Source: an uncultured Dysosmobacter sp. (GTDB lineage: Bacteria > Bacillota > Clostridia > Oscillospirales > Oscillospiraceae). Taken from it: a DNA stretch of 14,597 nt. The position numbers and the translations under genes are program-made. Under the pieces are notes generated by a model. It was not told where the DNA came from. It ran no database searches and was given only the letters and a program-made list of their open reading frames with translations. Of the stretch, positions 7,161 to 14,597 are shown piece after piece. Each line of letters starts with the position of its first letter. Positions within the stretch are counted from its first letter, which is position 1. The stretch covers positions 1 to 14,597 of the forward strand of contig CAKUBJ010000041.1 of the NCBI GenBank assembly GCA_934636905.1. Reading direction: 5' to 3'.

Positions 7161-7210
7161 CAGAATAAAGCAGGAACCGGAGCATCTGCTCCGGTTCCTG
7201 CTTTATTCTG
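7161..7210. terminator. Bidirectional intrinsic terminator between convergent operons
   Basis: A perfect 24-base inverted repeat has arms 7161-7184 and 7187-7210 with a 2-base centre (TC). The inner part is GC-rich (GGAACCGGAGC) and the outer parts are A-rich on the left (CAGAATAAAG) and T-rich on the right (CTTTATTCTG). Each strand therefore ends its stem with a U-rich tail. It lies 62 bases after the oxidoreductase stop and 42 bases after the aroQ stop, exactly where both converging units need to end. Confidence 0.85.
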
Positions 7211-7252
7211 ATGGATGACAGCGCCTGCCTAAGGCAGGGGAAAGACGGAATG

Positions 7253-7699
7253 TCAGCCCCGTTCCTCCCGGCTCAGATAGTCCTTCAGGAACTTCACGGC
7301 CTCCACATACCCCTGAAAACCAAGCCCTTTGTAGGTCTTTACGCAGGCCATGCCGGCGTAGGAAACCTGCCGGAAGGACTCCCGACTGTCAACGTCAGAG
7401 ATATGCACCTCCACGGCGGGAATGGACACTGCTTTCAGGGCGTCCAGAATGGCAATGCTGGTGTGGGTGTAGGCGGCCGGATTGATGACAATGCCGTCAT
7501 AGACGCCGTAGGCTTCCTGAATGGTGTCCACAATGGCGCCCTCATGGTTGGACTGGAAGAAGCCGACTTCAATGCCCTCAGCATCGCAGGTGGAGCGAAT
7601 CAGGGCGCACAGCGCATCATAGTTCCGGTCGCCGTACAGGGCAGGCTCCCGCAGTCCCAGCAGGTTCAGGTTGGGGCCGTTGATGACAAGAAGTTTCAT
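7253..7699 (-). CDS. aroQ: Type II 3-dehydroquinate dehydratase
   Basis: Third enzyme of the shikimate pathway: dehydrates 3-dehydroquinate to 3-dehydroshikimate in the cytoplasm, normally as a dodecamer. At 148 aa it has the usual type II length. All family motifs are present: INGPNLNLLG (6-15), the catalytic Tyr22 within LYG, QSNHEG (49-54), INPAAYTHTS (72-81) with Asn73 and His79, and EVHISD (97-102) with His99, followed by Arg110. It is unrelated to type I AroD enzymes. The ATG overlaps the stop of the upstream aroE/aroK fusion by four bases (ATGA), and GGAGGT lies seven bases before it. It is the last gene of the aromatic operon; the terminator at 7161-7210 follows. Confidence 0.97.
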   Translation of the reverse strand: MKLLVINGPNLNLLGLREPALYGDRNYDALCALIRSTCDAEGIEVGFFQSNHEGAIVDTIQEAYGVYDGIVINPAAYTHTSIAILDALKAVSIPAVEVHISDVDSRESFRQVSYAGMACVKTYKGLGFQGYVEAVKFLKDYLSREERG

Positions 7700-8916
7700 G
7701 AAAGCACCTCCATAATGGTATGCAGGGTATCTTCCGGCGCACCGTCGTTGGACACCATGACATCGGCAAAGCGCCGGTACAGCGGCTCCCGACGGGCATA
7801 AAGCTGCGCCAGATCCGTGGACTGGGAAATAGGGCGACCGTCCGTGGGCAGCTTGGAAAGGGCGCGGGTCAGGCAGAAAATCACACCGTTCTGGTGCAGC
7901 AGGGGATAGTTCTCCGGACGGGTGACGCAGCCGCCGCCAGTGGAGAGAATGATGCCGGAGCGTTTGCCCTGCTCCGCCAGCACCTCCGTTTCCAGCGCCC
8001 GGAAGCCCTCCTCCCCGGATTGGGCAAAAATCTCCGGGATGGACATCCCGGCCTTTTGGGAAATCAGGTCGTCCGCTTCCACCGCCTCCCGCCCCAGCGT
8101 ACGGCTGAGGGCGGCGGCGATGGTGGTTTTCCCGCTGCCGGGCATTCCGATGAGGACAATGTTCCGCAGCCGGCCCTGAACGGTGCGCTCCACCCGCTCC
8201 AGAACGCCGTCGTCCATGACGGCGCCGGTGAACAGCTCGCTGGAGCGCCGGGCCTGCGCCACCAGCATGGAAAGCCCGCCGGCGCAGGGAATGCCCAGAT
8301 CCTCCGCCTGCAGGAGCAGCGCTGTCCGGGCGGGGTTGTACACAATGTCCAGCACACCTTCACAGTGAGGGAACTGCCGGAGATCCACGGCTGCCGCGCC
8401 GTTGTGGGGATACATCCCCACAGGGGTGGTGTTGGCGATGATCCGGGCGTCGGCGTGCCGGTCAAGATTGGCGTAGTTATCCGGGCCGCTGCGGGAAATC
8501 ACGGTGACGGAGGCGCCCAGCTGCTCCAGCGCAGCCTTTACCGTGACGGAGGCGCCGCCGCTTCCCAGAACCAGCGCCTTTTTCCCGGCAGGCTGTATGC
8601 CGCTGCGGCGCACCATGTAAAGAAAACCGTAGAGGTCGGTGTTGTCACCGTACAGGGTGCCGTCCGGGCGGCGGACAAGGGTGTTGACGCTCTGCAGCTT
8701 CGCCGCCGCCTCCGACAGTGCCCCGCAGTAGGGCACCACCGCCTTTTTGTAGGGGATGGTGACGTTCAGCCCATCCCAGTCACCGGATTCCAGAAACGCA
8801 TCCAGCGCATCCCGGGGGATTTCAAAAAGCCGGTAATCGTAGTCTCCCAGCTGATGGTGGATCATGGGAGAATAGCTGTGTCCCAGCGTCTCTCCCAGCA
8901 GGCCGCAGCGCAGCAT
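7696..8916 (-). CDS. aroE/aroK: Fused shikimate dehydrogenase / shikimate kinase
   Basis: One 406-aa chain carries two successive pathway steps: NADPH reduction of 3-dehydroshikimate to shikimate, then ATP phosphorylation to shikimate 3-phosphate. Residues 1-~248 are AroE, with GHSYSP (Ser14, Ser16 for substrate), NVTIPYK with catalytic Lys57, Asn78, catalytic Asp94 in DNTD, the nucleotide loop GSGGAS (118-123) and Gln221. Residues ~252-406 are AroK, with P-loop GMPGSGKT (257-264), Asp282/Asp283, Arg306, GGG (327-329) and lid motif DGRP (359-362). Both active sites look intact. The junction (~249-252) is very short, with no long linker. The fusion is continuous with no frameshift and is known in some Clostridia. 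Its ATG shares one base with the pheA stop (TGATG), with GAGGTGG upstream. The 3' end overlaps aroQ by four bases. Confidence 0.96.
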   Translation of the reverse strand: MLRCGLLGETLGHSYSPMIHHQLGDYDYRLFEIPRDALDAFLESGDWDGLNVTIPYKKAVVPYCGALSEAAAKLQSVNTLVRRPDGTLYGDNTDLYGFLYMVRRSGIQPAGKKALVLGSGGASVTVKAALEQLGASVTVISRSGPDNYANLDRHADARIIANTTPVGMYPHNGAAAVDLRQFPHCEGVLDIVYNPARTALLLQAEDLGIPCAGGLSMLVAQARRSSELFTGAVMDDGVLERVERTVQGRLRNIVLIGMPGSGKTTIAAALSRTLGREAVEADDLISQKAGMSIPEIFAQSGEEGFRALETEVLAEQGKRSGIILSTGGGCVTRPENYPLLHQNGVIFCLTRALSKLPTDGRPISQSTDLAQLYARREPLYRRFADVMVSNDGAPEDTLHTIMEVLS

Positions 8917-10055
8917 CAGACCACCTCACTGTAGCTGCCGAGATAGGAAAACTCCTCGCACAGGCCGGGAAGTTCTCCCATCAGCTGCAGAAATTCGGGG
9001 GAGTAGACGGAGGTTTCCAGATCGAAGTAGAACATAAACTCGAAGTTCCGATCCGGCATGGGACGGCTTTCCAGCTTATTGAGGTTCAGCCCCAGGGCAT
9101 AGAACCGGGTCAGCAGCCGGCACAGGGAGCCAGGCTCGTGGGGCAGCACCGCCATGAGGCTGGTGCGGTCGGCGCCGGGATAGATTTCCAGCTTTTTGGA
9201 AATGCAGATGAAGCGGGTGAAGTTGCTGGCGGTGTCCTGCACGGAGGCCTCCAGACATTCCAGCCCGTACAGCTTCATGCAGGGGCGGGAGGACAGCGCA
9301 GCGCAGTGCCCGTCACTCTCCGCCACCTTCTGGGCGGCGACGGCGGTATTTTCACAGGGGATGATCTTCACGCCGGGGAAACTCTGTAAATACTGCTCAC
9401 ACTGGCTCAGAGCCTGCTGGTGGGAGTAGATCTCCCGGATGTCGCTGCGCTTGGTGCCGGGCTTTACCAGCAGGTTGTGATCCACCTTCAGCCGCACGCT
9501 GCGGACAATGCGGAAATCGTGCTTCATCATCAGGTCATAAATGGCGTTGACGCTGCCGGCGGTGCTGTTTTCCAGCGGCAGCACGCCGTAGCGGCACAGC
9601 CCCTTTTCAATGGCGGAGAACACCGCCTCAAAGGAGGAGAAATACATGACATTGGGCAGCTTGAACAGCTTGTCGCAGGCCAGCTGGGAATAGGCGCCTG
9701 CCACCCCCTGACAGGCCACGGAAACATGGGAGGGGAACAGCTGGGGCGTGGTTTCCACGGCGTTCCGGATTTCCTCCGTCAGGGGGGTGGAAGTCCCCAG
9801 CAGCCGGTTCTGATACCCCCGGCTCAACTCAAACAGCAGGGTATAGAGGGACGCGGCGTAATCCTTTACGCCCTCCGGCGCCTGTTCCACGACCTCTTCC
9901 AGCTTCCGGCGCTCCCGGGCGGGATCCAGCACCGGCAGGCCGTGCTCCTTCTTATAGGCGGCAATGCCGGCGGCGGTTTCCATCCGCTGGGTGAAAAGAT
10001 CCACCAGCTGGTGGTCAATCCGGTCAATCTGTACGCGGTAATCGCTGAGTTCCAT
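8916..10055 (-). CDS. pheA: Bifunctional chorismate mutase / prephenate dehydratase (P-protein)
   Basis: Converts chorismate to prephenate and then to phenylpyruvate, the committed phenylalanine branch; 379 aa. Residues 1-~85 are an AroQ-type helical chorismate mutase (MELSDYRVQIDRIDHQLVDL...), with RMETAAGIAAYKK at 24-36. Residues ~110-285 are prephenate dehydratase, with GVAGAYS (117-123), the GVLPLENSTAGSV segment (157-169), SHQQALSQC (211-219) and TRF (280-282), which carries the catalytic Thr. Residues ~297-375 form an ACT domain with PGSL (308-311) and ESRP (329-332), the usual phenylalanine-sensing elements, so feedback inhibition by Phe is expected. The ATG at 10055 has GGAGGT eight bases upstream. 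An open extension to 10130 enters the end of aroC and lacks domain sense. The 19-base gap from aroC is the only non-overlapping junction in the operon. Confidence 0.96.
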   Translation of the reverse strand: MELSDYRVQIDRIDHQLVDLFTQRMETAAGIAAYKKEHGLPVLDPARERRKLEEVVEQAPEGVKDYAASLYTLLFELSRGYQNRLLGTSTPLTEEIRNAVETTPQLFPSHVSVACQGVAGAYSQLACDKLFKLPNVMYFSSFEAVFSAIEKGLCRYGVLPLENSTAGSVNAIYDLMMKHDFRIVRSVRLKVDHNLLVKPGTKRSDIREIYSHQQALSQCEQYLQSFPGVKIIPCENTAVAAQKVAESDGHCAALSSRPCMKLYGLECLEASVQDTASNFTRFICISKKLEIYPGADRTSLMAVLPHEPGSLCRLLTRFYALGLNLNKLESRPMPDRNFEFMFYFDLETSVYSPEFLQLMGELPGLCEEFSYLGSYSEVV

Positions 10056-10074
10056 GGGAAAGTACCTCCGAAAT

Positions 10075-11130
10075 TTAATTTCCGCCCAGCAGGGCGTCAT
10101 ATACGGCGACAGCCGCCGCGGCTTCCACACAGGGGACGGCTCTGGGAACGATACAGGGGTCGTGGCGCCCGGTGACCCGCAGGGTTTCCGGGGTCAGGGT
10201 CTTGAGATTTACGCTCTGCTGCGCTCTGGCAATGGAGGGCGTGGGCTTGAACGCCGCCCGGAAGGTCAGGGGCATCCCGTCGGTAATGCCCCCCAGAATG
10301 CCGCCGCAGCGGTTGGATACGGTTTTGACCGTCCCGTTTTTCACGGTGAAGGGGTCGTTGTTCTCACTGCCCCGGAGCCGTGCAGAGGCAAAACCGGCGC
10401 CGAACTCAATGCCCTTGACGGCGGGAATGCCGAACACAATGGAGGCAATGCGCCCCTCCATGCCGTCAAACAGCGGCCCGCCCAGCCCGGCAGGCAGCCC
10501 CAGCACGGCGCATTCGATGACGCCGCCTACGGAGTCTCCCTCCGCTTTCGCGTCGGCAATCACCGCCCGCATGGCAGTGCCGGCCTCGTCGCTGACCGTG
10601 GGAAACGGCTTTTCCACCGTGGAGCAGGTCAGGGGGGCGGTGTCCTCCGCCGTTCCGATGGAGGCGATGCGGCTGATAATCTCAATGCCCCGCCGCTTCA
10701 GCAGCTGGATGCAGATGCCGCCGGCAATGCACAGGGGTGCCGTCAGCCGCCCGGAGAAGGCACCGCCGCCGGCGTAGTCCTGATGGCCGCCGTATTTCAC
10801 CTGAGCGGTGTAGTCGGCGTGGCCGGGACGGGGCACCACCGCCAGATTGGCGTAGTCTCCGGAGCGGGTGTTGGTGTTGCGGATAATGGCGGTGAGGGGG
10901 GCGCCGCAGGTGACGTTCCCCACCAGCCCGGAGAGAAATTCCGGGGCGTCCGCCTCCCGGCGGGGGGTGGACCAGTCATTCCGCCCCGGGGCGCGGCGCT
11001 CCAGAAAGGCCTGCAGCGCCTCCATGTCAATGGCCTCCCCGGCAGGCAGCCCTTCCAGCGTCATGCCGATGGCAGGGGCGTGGGACTGGCCGAAGACGGT
11101 CAGGCGCAGATGCTCTCCATACTGGCTCAC
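10075..11130 (-). CDS. aroC: Chorismate synthase
   Basis: Last common step: converts 5-enolpyruvylshikimate 3-phosphate to chorismate, using reduced FMN; 351 aa, cytoplasmic, usually tetrameric. The two catalytic histidines are present, His17 in FGQSH and His104 in RPGHADY. Other marks are GGGAFSGRLTAP (122-133), NRCGGILGGITDG near the middle of the C-terminal half and a C-terminal DPCIVPRAVP. The more widespread forms of the first motifs are GESHG and GGGRSSARET; the version here resembles a Firmicutes subgroup and is not a sign of loss of function. I chose the GTG at 11130: AAAGGAGG lies just upstream, the protein then begins MSQYGEHLRLTVFGQSH, and GTGA forms a four-base overlap with the aroA stop. 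The frame is open far upstream, but that is read through aroA in another frame. Confidence 0.96.
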   Translation of the reverse strand: MSQYGEHLRLTVFGQSHAPAIGMTLEGLPAGEAIDMEALQAFLERRAPGRNDWSTPRREADAPEFLSGLVGNVTCGAPLTAIIRNTNTRSGDYANLAVVPRPGHADYTAQVKYGGHQDYAGGGAFSGRLTAPLCIAGGICIQLLKRRGIEIISRIASIGTAEDTAPLTCSTVEKPFPTVSDEAGTAMRAVIADAKAEGDSVGGVIECAVLGLPAGLGGPLFDGMEGRIASIVFGIPAVKGIEFGAGFASARLRGSENNDPFTVKNGTVKTVSNRCGGILGGITDGMPLTFRAAFKPTPSIARAQQSVNLKTLTPETLRVTGRHDPCIVPRAVPCVEAAAAVAVYDALLGGN

Positions 11131-12383
11131 AGGCTGCCTCCTTTCAGACTTTCCAAATCCTCCCAGAACCGGGGGTAGGATTTGGATACGCATTCGCTGC
11201 CGCTGACGGTGACGGGGGCTTGGCAGATGCACGCCGCCACGGCGGCGGCCATGGCAATGCGGTGGTCGCCGCAGGCGTCCGCCGTGCCGCCGGTGAGACG
11301 GCCGGTGCCGTGGACAATCAGCCCGCTGGGCTGCTCCTCCACGCGGCCTCCCAGCGCCGTCAGCAGCTGCGCCGTGGTGCGGAGCCGGTCGGATTCCTTC
11401 AGCCGCAGCCGGCCGGCGTTGAAAATGTGGGTGTCCCCCTCCGCCCCGGCGGCAGCGGCGCACAGCGTCGGAATCAGGTCGGGAATGGGGCCGGCGTCTA
11501 CGGCCACGCCGGTAAGGGTGCCCCGGCGGACGGTGACGGTATGGCCGTCGGCAGTGACTCTGGCCCCCATGGCCGTCAGGATGCTCAGCACCGCCCGGTC
11601 CCCCTGGGAGGAGGCAGGCTCCAGACCCCGGACGGTGACCCCCTCCGGGGACAGCGCCCCCATACAGAGGAAGAAGGCGGCGTTGGACCAGTCTCCCTCG
11701 GCGGTGAGCAGGGCAGGGAAGCGGCAGCGCTGGCCGCCGGGAATGTGCCATACGGCGCCGGACTTCCGCAGGACGATGCCGCCCCGGCGGAGGGCGTCCT
11801 CCGTCATGGTGACGTAAGCGGCGGACTCCAACTCTCCGGTGACGGTGAGGGTGCTGCCGCCCTCCAGAAGGGGCAGTGCCAGCAGCAATCCGGAGATATA
11901 CTGGGAGGACACGTTCCCCGGCAGGGCAAACTCCCCGGAGCGCAGCTGCCCGCCGCAGAAAAGCAGGTCACCCTCCTGCCGGACGGTCATGCCGTGGGCA
12001 GTCAGCACCTCATCCAGCGGCCGCAGAGGCCGCTGGGGTAGGCGTCCCTCCATGTGAAAGACGGCCTCTGCCCCCAGTGCGCCGGCTACCGGCAGGAGGA
12101 AGCGCAGGGTGGAGCCGCTTTCCCCGCAGGGAAGATGGCAAAGCCCTGCCGGCACGGCGGCGATGGGGCTTACGGCAATCCGGTCACCGCTGACGGTGAT
12201 GTCCGCCCCCAGTGCGTTCAGGCAGGCGATGGTGGCGGCGATGTCTTTGGAAATCCCCTGACACCGGATTTCCACCGGCGCGCGCCCCAGCGCGGCGCAG
12301 ATCAGCAGTCGGTGGGCATGGGACTTGGAGGCGGGGATGGAAACGGTTCCCGTCCGGAAGCCGGGCTGAACAATCTGATTCAT
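11127..12383 (-). CDS. aroA: 3-phosphoshikimate 1-carboxyvinyltransferase (EPSP synthase)
   Basis: Sixth step of the pathway: transfers enolpyruvyl from PEP to shikimate 3-phosphate; cytoplasmic, 418 aa, two-domain. Key elements are PASKSHAHR (17-25) with Lys20 and Arg25 for substrate binding, CGESGSTLR (86-94) as the PEP/glyphosate loop, QYISGLL (161-167), GDWSNAAF (230-237), Asp302 as the probable catalytic acid/base, KESDR (329-333), DHRIAM (373-378) and KSYPRFW (401-407). The loop equivalent to E. coli Gly96 keeps Gly90, but neighbouring positions differ (Ser for Thr97, Phe for Pro101), so it belongs to a divergent subfamily; glyphosate response cannot be read from this. The ATG at 12383 forms a four-base ATGA overlap with the aroB stop and has CGGAGGA upstream. 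An open extension to 12446 has no domain support. Confidence 0.96.
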   Translation of the reverse strand: MNQIVQPGFRTGTVSIPASKSHAHRLLICAALGRAPVEIRCQGISKDIAATIACLNALGADITVSGDRIAVSPIAAVPAGLCHLPCGESGSTLRFLLPVAGALGAEAVFHMEGRLPQRPLRPLDEVLTAHGMTVRQEGDLLFCGGQLRSGEFALPGNVSSQYISGLLLALPLLEGGSTLTVTGELESAAYVTMTEDALRRGGIVLRKSGAVWHIPGGQRCRFPALLTAEGDWSNAAFFLCMGALSPEGVTVRGLEPASSQGDRAVLSILTAMGARVTADGHTVTVRRGTLTGVAVDAGPIPDLIPTLCAAAAGAEGDTHIFNAGRLRLKESDRLRTTAQLLTALGGRVEEQPSGLIVHGTGRLTGGTADACGDHRIAMAAAVAACICQAPVTVSGSECVSKSYPRFWEDLESLKGGSL

Positions 12384-13438
12384 CGGATTCCTCCGGCTTT
12401 CAGCCATCCGGGAACCTCGGCGGCGGGGACAGGCTCTGTCCGGCATCGCCCCAGTGCCTCCGGCACCACGAATTTCGTCACGTCCCCGCTGCGCTTTTTG
12501 TCGGCTTCCGCCGCCCGGAGAATGTCCGCCAGCGGGTAGGGTACCTCCGTGGGGAGGCCGTACTGCTTCAGAATATCCAGCACCTGGGGCAGCAGGGCAG
12601 GCTCACAGATGCCCTTTTCCACGGCAGCCCGGGTAATGGCCGCCAGTCCGATGGCTACCCCCTCCCCGTGGAGGATGGTGAAATTGCTGCAGGCCTCTAC
12701 CGCGTGGCCGATGGTGTGCCCCAGATTCAGCAGGGCACGCTGCCCCCGGTCAAATTCGTCGCTTTGCACCACGTCCCTCTTCATCTCCACGCAGGCGGCG
12801 ATCACCGCCTCGAACTGTTCCCGGACGGGGGTGGCTTTCAACTGCTGAAACAGTTCCGGACTGAACAGAACGGCGGTTTTGATGATTTCGGCGCAGCCTG
12901 CCCGGTACTCGGACTCCGGCAGGGATGCCAGCAGTGCCGGGTCACACAGCACCAGAGAGGGCTGATAGAAGCAGCCCGCCTGATTTTTGCCACTGTCCAG
13001 ATCCACGGCGGTTTTGCCGCCTACGGAGGAGTCCATCATGGACAGCAGGGTAGTGGGCACCTGAATGCAGGCGATGCCCCGCTGATAGGTGGCGGCGGCG
13101 AAGCCTCCCAGATCCCCCACAACACCGCCTCCCAGAGCAACGATGAGGTCACTGCGGGTGAACCGGCGGTCACAGAGGTAATTGAGGGCCTGCCCGTAGG
13201 TGGTGAGGTTTTTCTGCTGCTCCCCGTGGGGGAATACGAAATGTTCCGCCTGAAAGCCGGCCTCCGTCAGGGACTGCTCCGCCTGAGCGCCGTACAGGGA
13301 GAACACCGTGTCGTCGGAAATGACGGCAGCCCGGCGGCCGGGCAGCAGGGCTGCTGCCATGGCGCCAAGCCGGGACAGGCCGCCCTGCTCAATGACCACG
13401 TCATACTGCCGGGAAGCCGCTACATGAATGGAAGTCAA
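12380..13438 (-). CDS. aroB: 3-dehydroquinate synthase, TTG start
   Basis: Second pathway step: cyclises DAHP to 3-dehydroquinate using NAD+ and a divalent metal; cytoplasmic, 352 aa, normal length. Motifs include the NAD loop [13 protein letters not shown] (101-113), [21 protein letters not shown] (126-146) and GKNQAG (150-155). The three metal ligands are Glu184 in AEIIK, His241 in NLGHTIGHA and His257 in HGEGVAIG. The start is TTG at 13438. The next ATG codon in the frame is at residue 27, far too late for the N-terminal strand. The TTG lies about nine bases after a strong GAGGAGGTGG, and TTGA makes a four-base overlap with the tyrA stop, the same form as the ATGA and GTGA joints elsewhere in the operon. 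Confidence 0.95.
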   Translation of the reverse strand: MTSIHVAASRQYDVVIEQGGLSRLGAMAAALLPGRRAAVISDDTVFSLYGAQAEQSLTEAGFQAEHFVFPHGEQQKNLTTYGQALNYLCDRRFTRSDLIVALGGGVVGDLGGFAAATYQRGIACIQVPTTLLSMMDSSVGGKTAVDLDSGKNQAGCFYQPSLVLCDPALLASLPESEYRAGCAEIIKTAVLFSPELFQQLKATPVREQFEAVIAACVEMKRDVVQSDEFDRGQRALLNLGHTIGHAVEACSNFTILHGEGVAIGLAAITRAAVEKGICEPALLPQVLDILKQYGLPTEVPYPLADILRAAEADKKRSGDVTKFVVPEALGRCRTEPVPAAEVPGWLKAGGIR

Positions 13439-14268
13439 TGGCCGTCCACCTCCTCTTTCCGCCGCCGTCCCTCGTCCAGAAGCCGGACAAGGCCGGGCAG
13501 GTCGTCGTGCTCCATGGCCTCCTGATACCGGCGGAGGTTGTCCATCAGGGTGTTCAACTCCGCCGAGAGGAAGTCCTTATTTTCCAGAAACAGTTCCGCC
13601 CACATCTCCGGCGCCAGCCACGCCACCCGGGTCATGTCCTTGTAGCTGCCGGCGGAGAAGCCCTTGTGCAGCCCTGCCGTGGGGCTTTTGATATAGGCGT
13701 TGGACACCACATGAGCCAGCTGGGAGGTGAAGGCAATCATCTCGTCGTGCTGCTCCGCCGTGGTGACGGAAAACCGGCCGAACCCGGCGGGAGCCAGCAG
13801 TTCCTTCACCTGGCTCAGCAGGGCGATGTCGTTGTGGTTCTCCGGCACCAGCACCATGGGTGCGTTGTGGAACATGGTGGGGGAGGCGTATTTGAAGCCG
13901 GAGTTATGGGTACCGGCCATGGGGTGTCCCCCCAGATAGGTAAAGCCGTATTGCTTTGCCAGTGGGAAGCAGGCACTGCACACCGTCCGCTTGGTGCCGC
14001 AGCAGTCAATGACCACCGGCTTGGAACCGATATGGGCACCGTGCTGCCGCAGGTAGTCCACGGCGGCGCCGGGATAGACGGCAATGAGAATCAGGTCGCA
14101 TTCCGGAAGGGCTTCGTCCGTCAGGATGCCGTCCACCGCGCCGGACAGCATGGCAAATTCCGTGACGGAAGCATCCGTGTCGAAAGCCAGCACCCTGTGA
14201 CCCGCCTCGTGATAGGCCTTGGCAAAGGAGCCGCCGATGAGCCCCAGCCCCACAATTCCAACGGTCAT
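13435..14268 (-). CDS. tyrA: Prephenate dehydrogenase
   Basis: Oxidative decarboxylation of prephenate to 4-hydroxyphenylpyruvate, the tyrosine branch; cytoplasmic dimer, 277 aa. The Rossmann motif is GLGLIGGS (7-14), and acidic Asp30 at the end of strand 2 (LAFD) suggests NAD+ rather than NADP+. GGHPMAG (113-119) carries His115, the probable catalytic residue; His186 (SQLAHV) and Arg214 (DMTRVA) are the expected substrate contacts. There is no chorismate mutase domain and no C-terminal ACT domain, unlike the longer B. subtilis enzyme, so any tyrosine feedback would have to act differently. It depends on PheA, or a mutase elsewhere, for prephenate. The ATG overlaps the DAHP synthase stop by four bases (ATGA), with GGGAGGT upstream. 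Its own stop overlaps the aroB TTG start. Confidence 0.95.
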   Translation of the reverse strand: MTVGIVGLGLIGGSFAKAYHEAGHRVLAFDTDASVTEFAMLSGAVDGILTDEALPECDLILIAVYPGAAVDYLRQHGAHIGSKPVVIDCCGTKRTVCSACFPLAKQYGFTYLGGHPMAGTHNSGFKYASPTMFHNAPMVLVPENHNDIALLSQVKELLAPAGFGRFSVTTAEQHDEMIAFTSQLAHVVSNAYIKSPTAGLHKGFSAGSYKDMTRVAWLAPEMWAELFLENKDFLSAELNTLMDNLRRYQEAMEHDDLPGLVRLLDEGRRRKEEVDGH

Positions 14269-14597
14269 TGGGCAACGACCTCCCGGATGGCCCGGAGCTT
14301 ACCCATCAGGGCGTCAAACTGCTCGGGACGCAGGGACTGGGCGCCGTCGCACAGGGCGTGGATGGGGTCGTTGTGGACTTCGATAATCAGGCCGTCCGCA
14401 TTGCAGGCGGCGGCGGCCATGGCCATGGGGGACACCAGCCGGTTGATGCCAGTGGCGTGGCTGGGATCCACAATGACAGGCAGGTGGGTCAGTTCGTGGA
14501 GCATGGGCACGGCGGCCAGATCCAGCGTGTTGCGGGTGTAGTCGTCAAAGGTGCGGATGCCCCGCTCGCAGAGGATGACCTGCTCGTTGCCGTTGGC
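14265..14597 (-). CDS. aroF: 3-deoxy-7-phosphoheptulonate (DAHP) synthase, C-terminal part, cut by window edge
   Basis: First pathway step: condenses PEP and erythrose 4-phosphate. Only the last 110 residues are in the window; the reading frame is open to position 14597, so the start lies outside. The visible part begins [17 protein letters not shown], a substrate-phosphate-binding region with conserved Arg, then [15 protein letters not shown] with the metal-binding His, then IIEVHNDP with the Glu and Asp of the metal site, and DGAQSL. This matches the type I-beta, AroF/AroG-like bacterial family. Whether an N-terminal regulatory or chorismate mutase domain exists cannot be seen. It is the most upstream visible gene of the aromatic operon, so the promoter and any attenuator must lie beyond the window. 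Its stop overlaps tyrA by four bases. Confidence 0.95.
   Translation of the reverse strand, partial: ANGNEQVILCERGIRTFDDYTRNTLDLAAVPMLHELTHLPVIVDPSHATGINRLVSPMAMAAAACNADGLIIEVHNDPIHALCDGAQSLRPEQFDALMGKLRAIREVVAQ

Noticed and set aside
7720..8934. Plus-strand open frame of about 400 residues opposite aroE/aroK
   Set aside because: Composition typical of an antisense shadow (Gly, Val, Gln, His rich), with no motif; the minus strand carries intact active sites.
11131..11751. N-terminal extension of chorismate synthase in the same open frame
   Set aside because: The region is the coding body of aroA in another frame, the extension is Arg/Pro/Gly rich, and a clear GTG with AAAGGAGG exists at 11130.

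Overview
The window looks like chromosomal DNA from a GC-rich, low-oxygen Firmicute, most likely a gut Clostridium of the Oscillospirales type. I infer this from the base composition (about 60% GC by eye), strong AGGAGG-like ribosome binding sites, a Gram-positive-style lipoprotein binding protein, a fused shikimate dehydrogenase/shikimate kinase, and clostridial sequence variants in chorismate synthase. This is inference; there is no rRNA or other marker gene here. I see no mobile element, CRISPR array, tRNA or phage gene.

Layout. (1) Positions 94-1878, minus strand: a Na+/phosphate cotransporter with a C-terminal PhoU-like domain. (2) Positions 1879-2320: a divergent, AT-rich control region. 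It holds a perfect 15-bp inverted repeat, further half-sites, possible promoters and a terminator-like hairpin directly before the next gene. (3) Positions 2321-7098, plus strand: a four-gene sugar/polyol unit. It encodes a lipoprotein substrate-binding protein, a double ATPase, a permease and an inositol-dehydrogenase-like oxidoreductase. Strong hairpins lie in the two gaps of this unit. (4) Positions 7161-7210: a perfect 24-bp-stem hairpin between convergent units, probably a two-way terminator. (5) Positions 7253-14597, minus strand: a tightly packed aromatic amino acid operon, read aroF (partial) - tyrA - aroB - aroA - aroC - pheA - aroE/aroK - aroQ. All but one of its junctions overlap by 1 or 4 bases.

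How the genes work together. The aromatic operon encodes every step from erythrose 4-phosphate plus PEP to chorismate, through DAHP synthase, AroB, AroQ, AroE, AroK, AroA and AroC. It then encodes both prephenate branches: PheA gives phenylpyruvate and TyrA gives 4-hydroxyphenylpyruvate. Only the aminotransferase is absent. The plus-strand unit probably imports a monosaccharide or cyclic polyol and oxidises it. The catalytic Lys/Asp/His set of the oxidoreductase points to an inositol or related sugar, but the substrate is not proven. The transporter at the left end is probably an independent phosphate-handling gene.

The gene content is recognisable throughout and I found no convincing unknown system. 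The parts most worth a second look are the palindromic operator array with its leader terminator, the assignment of the sugar/polyol cassette, and the extreme compaction of the aromatic operon, including overlaps made with TTG and GTG starts.
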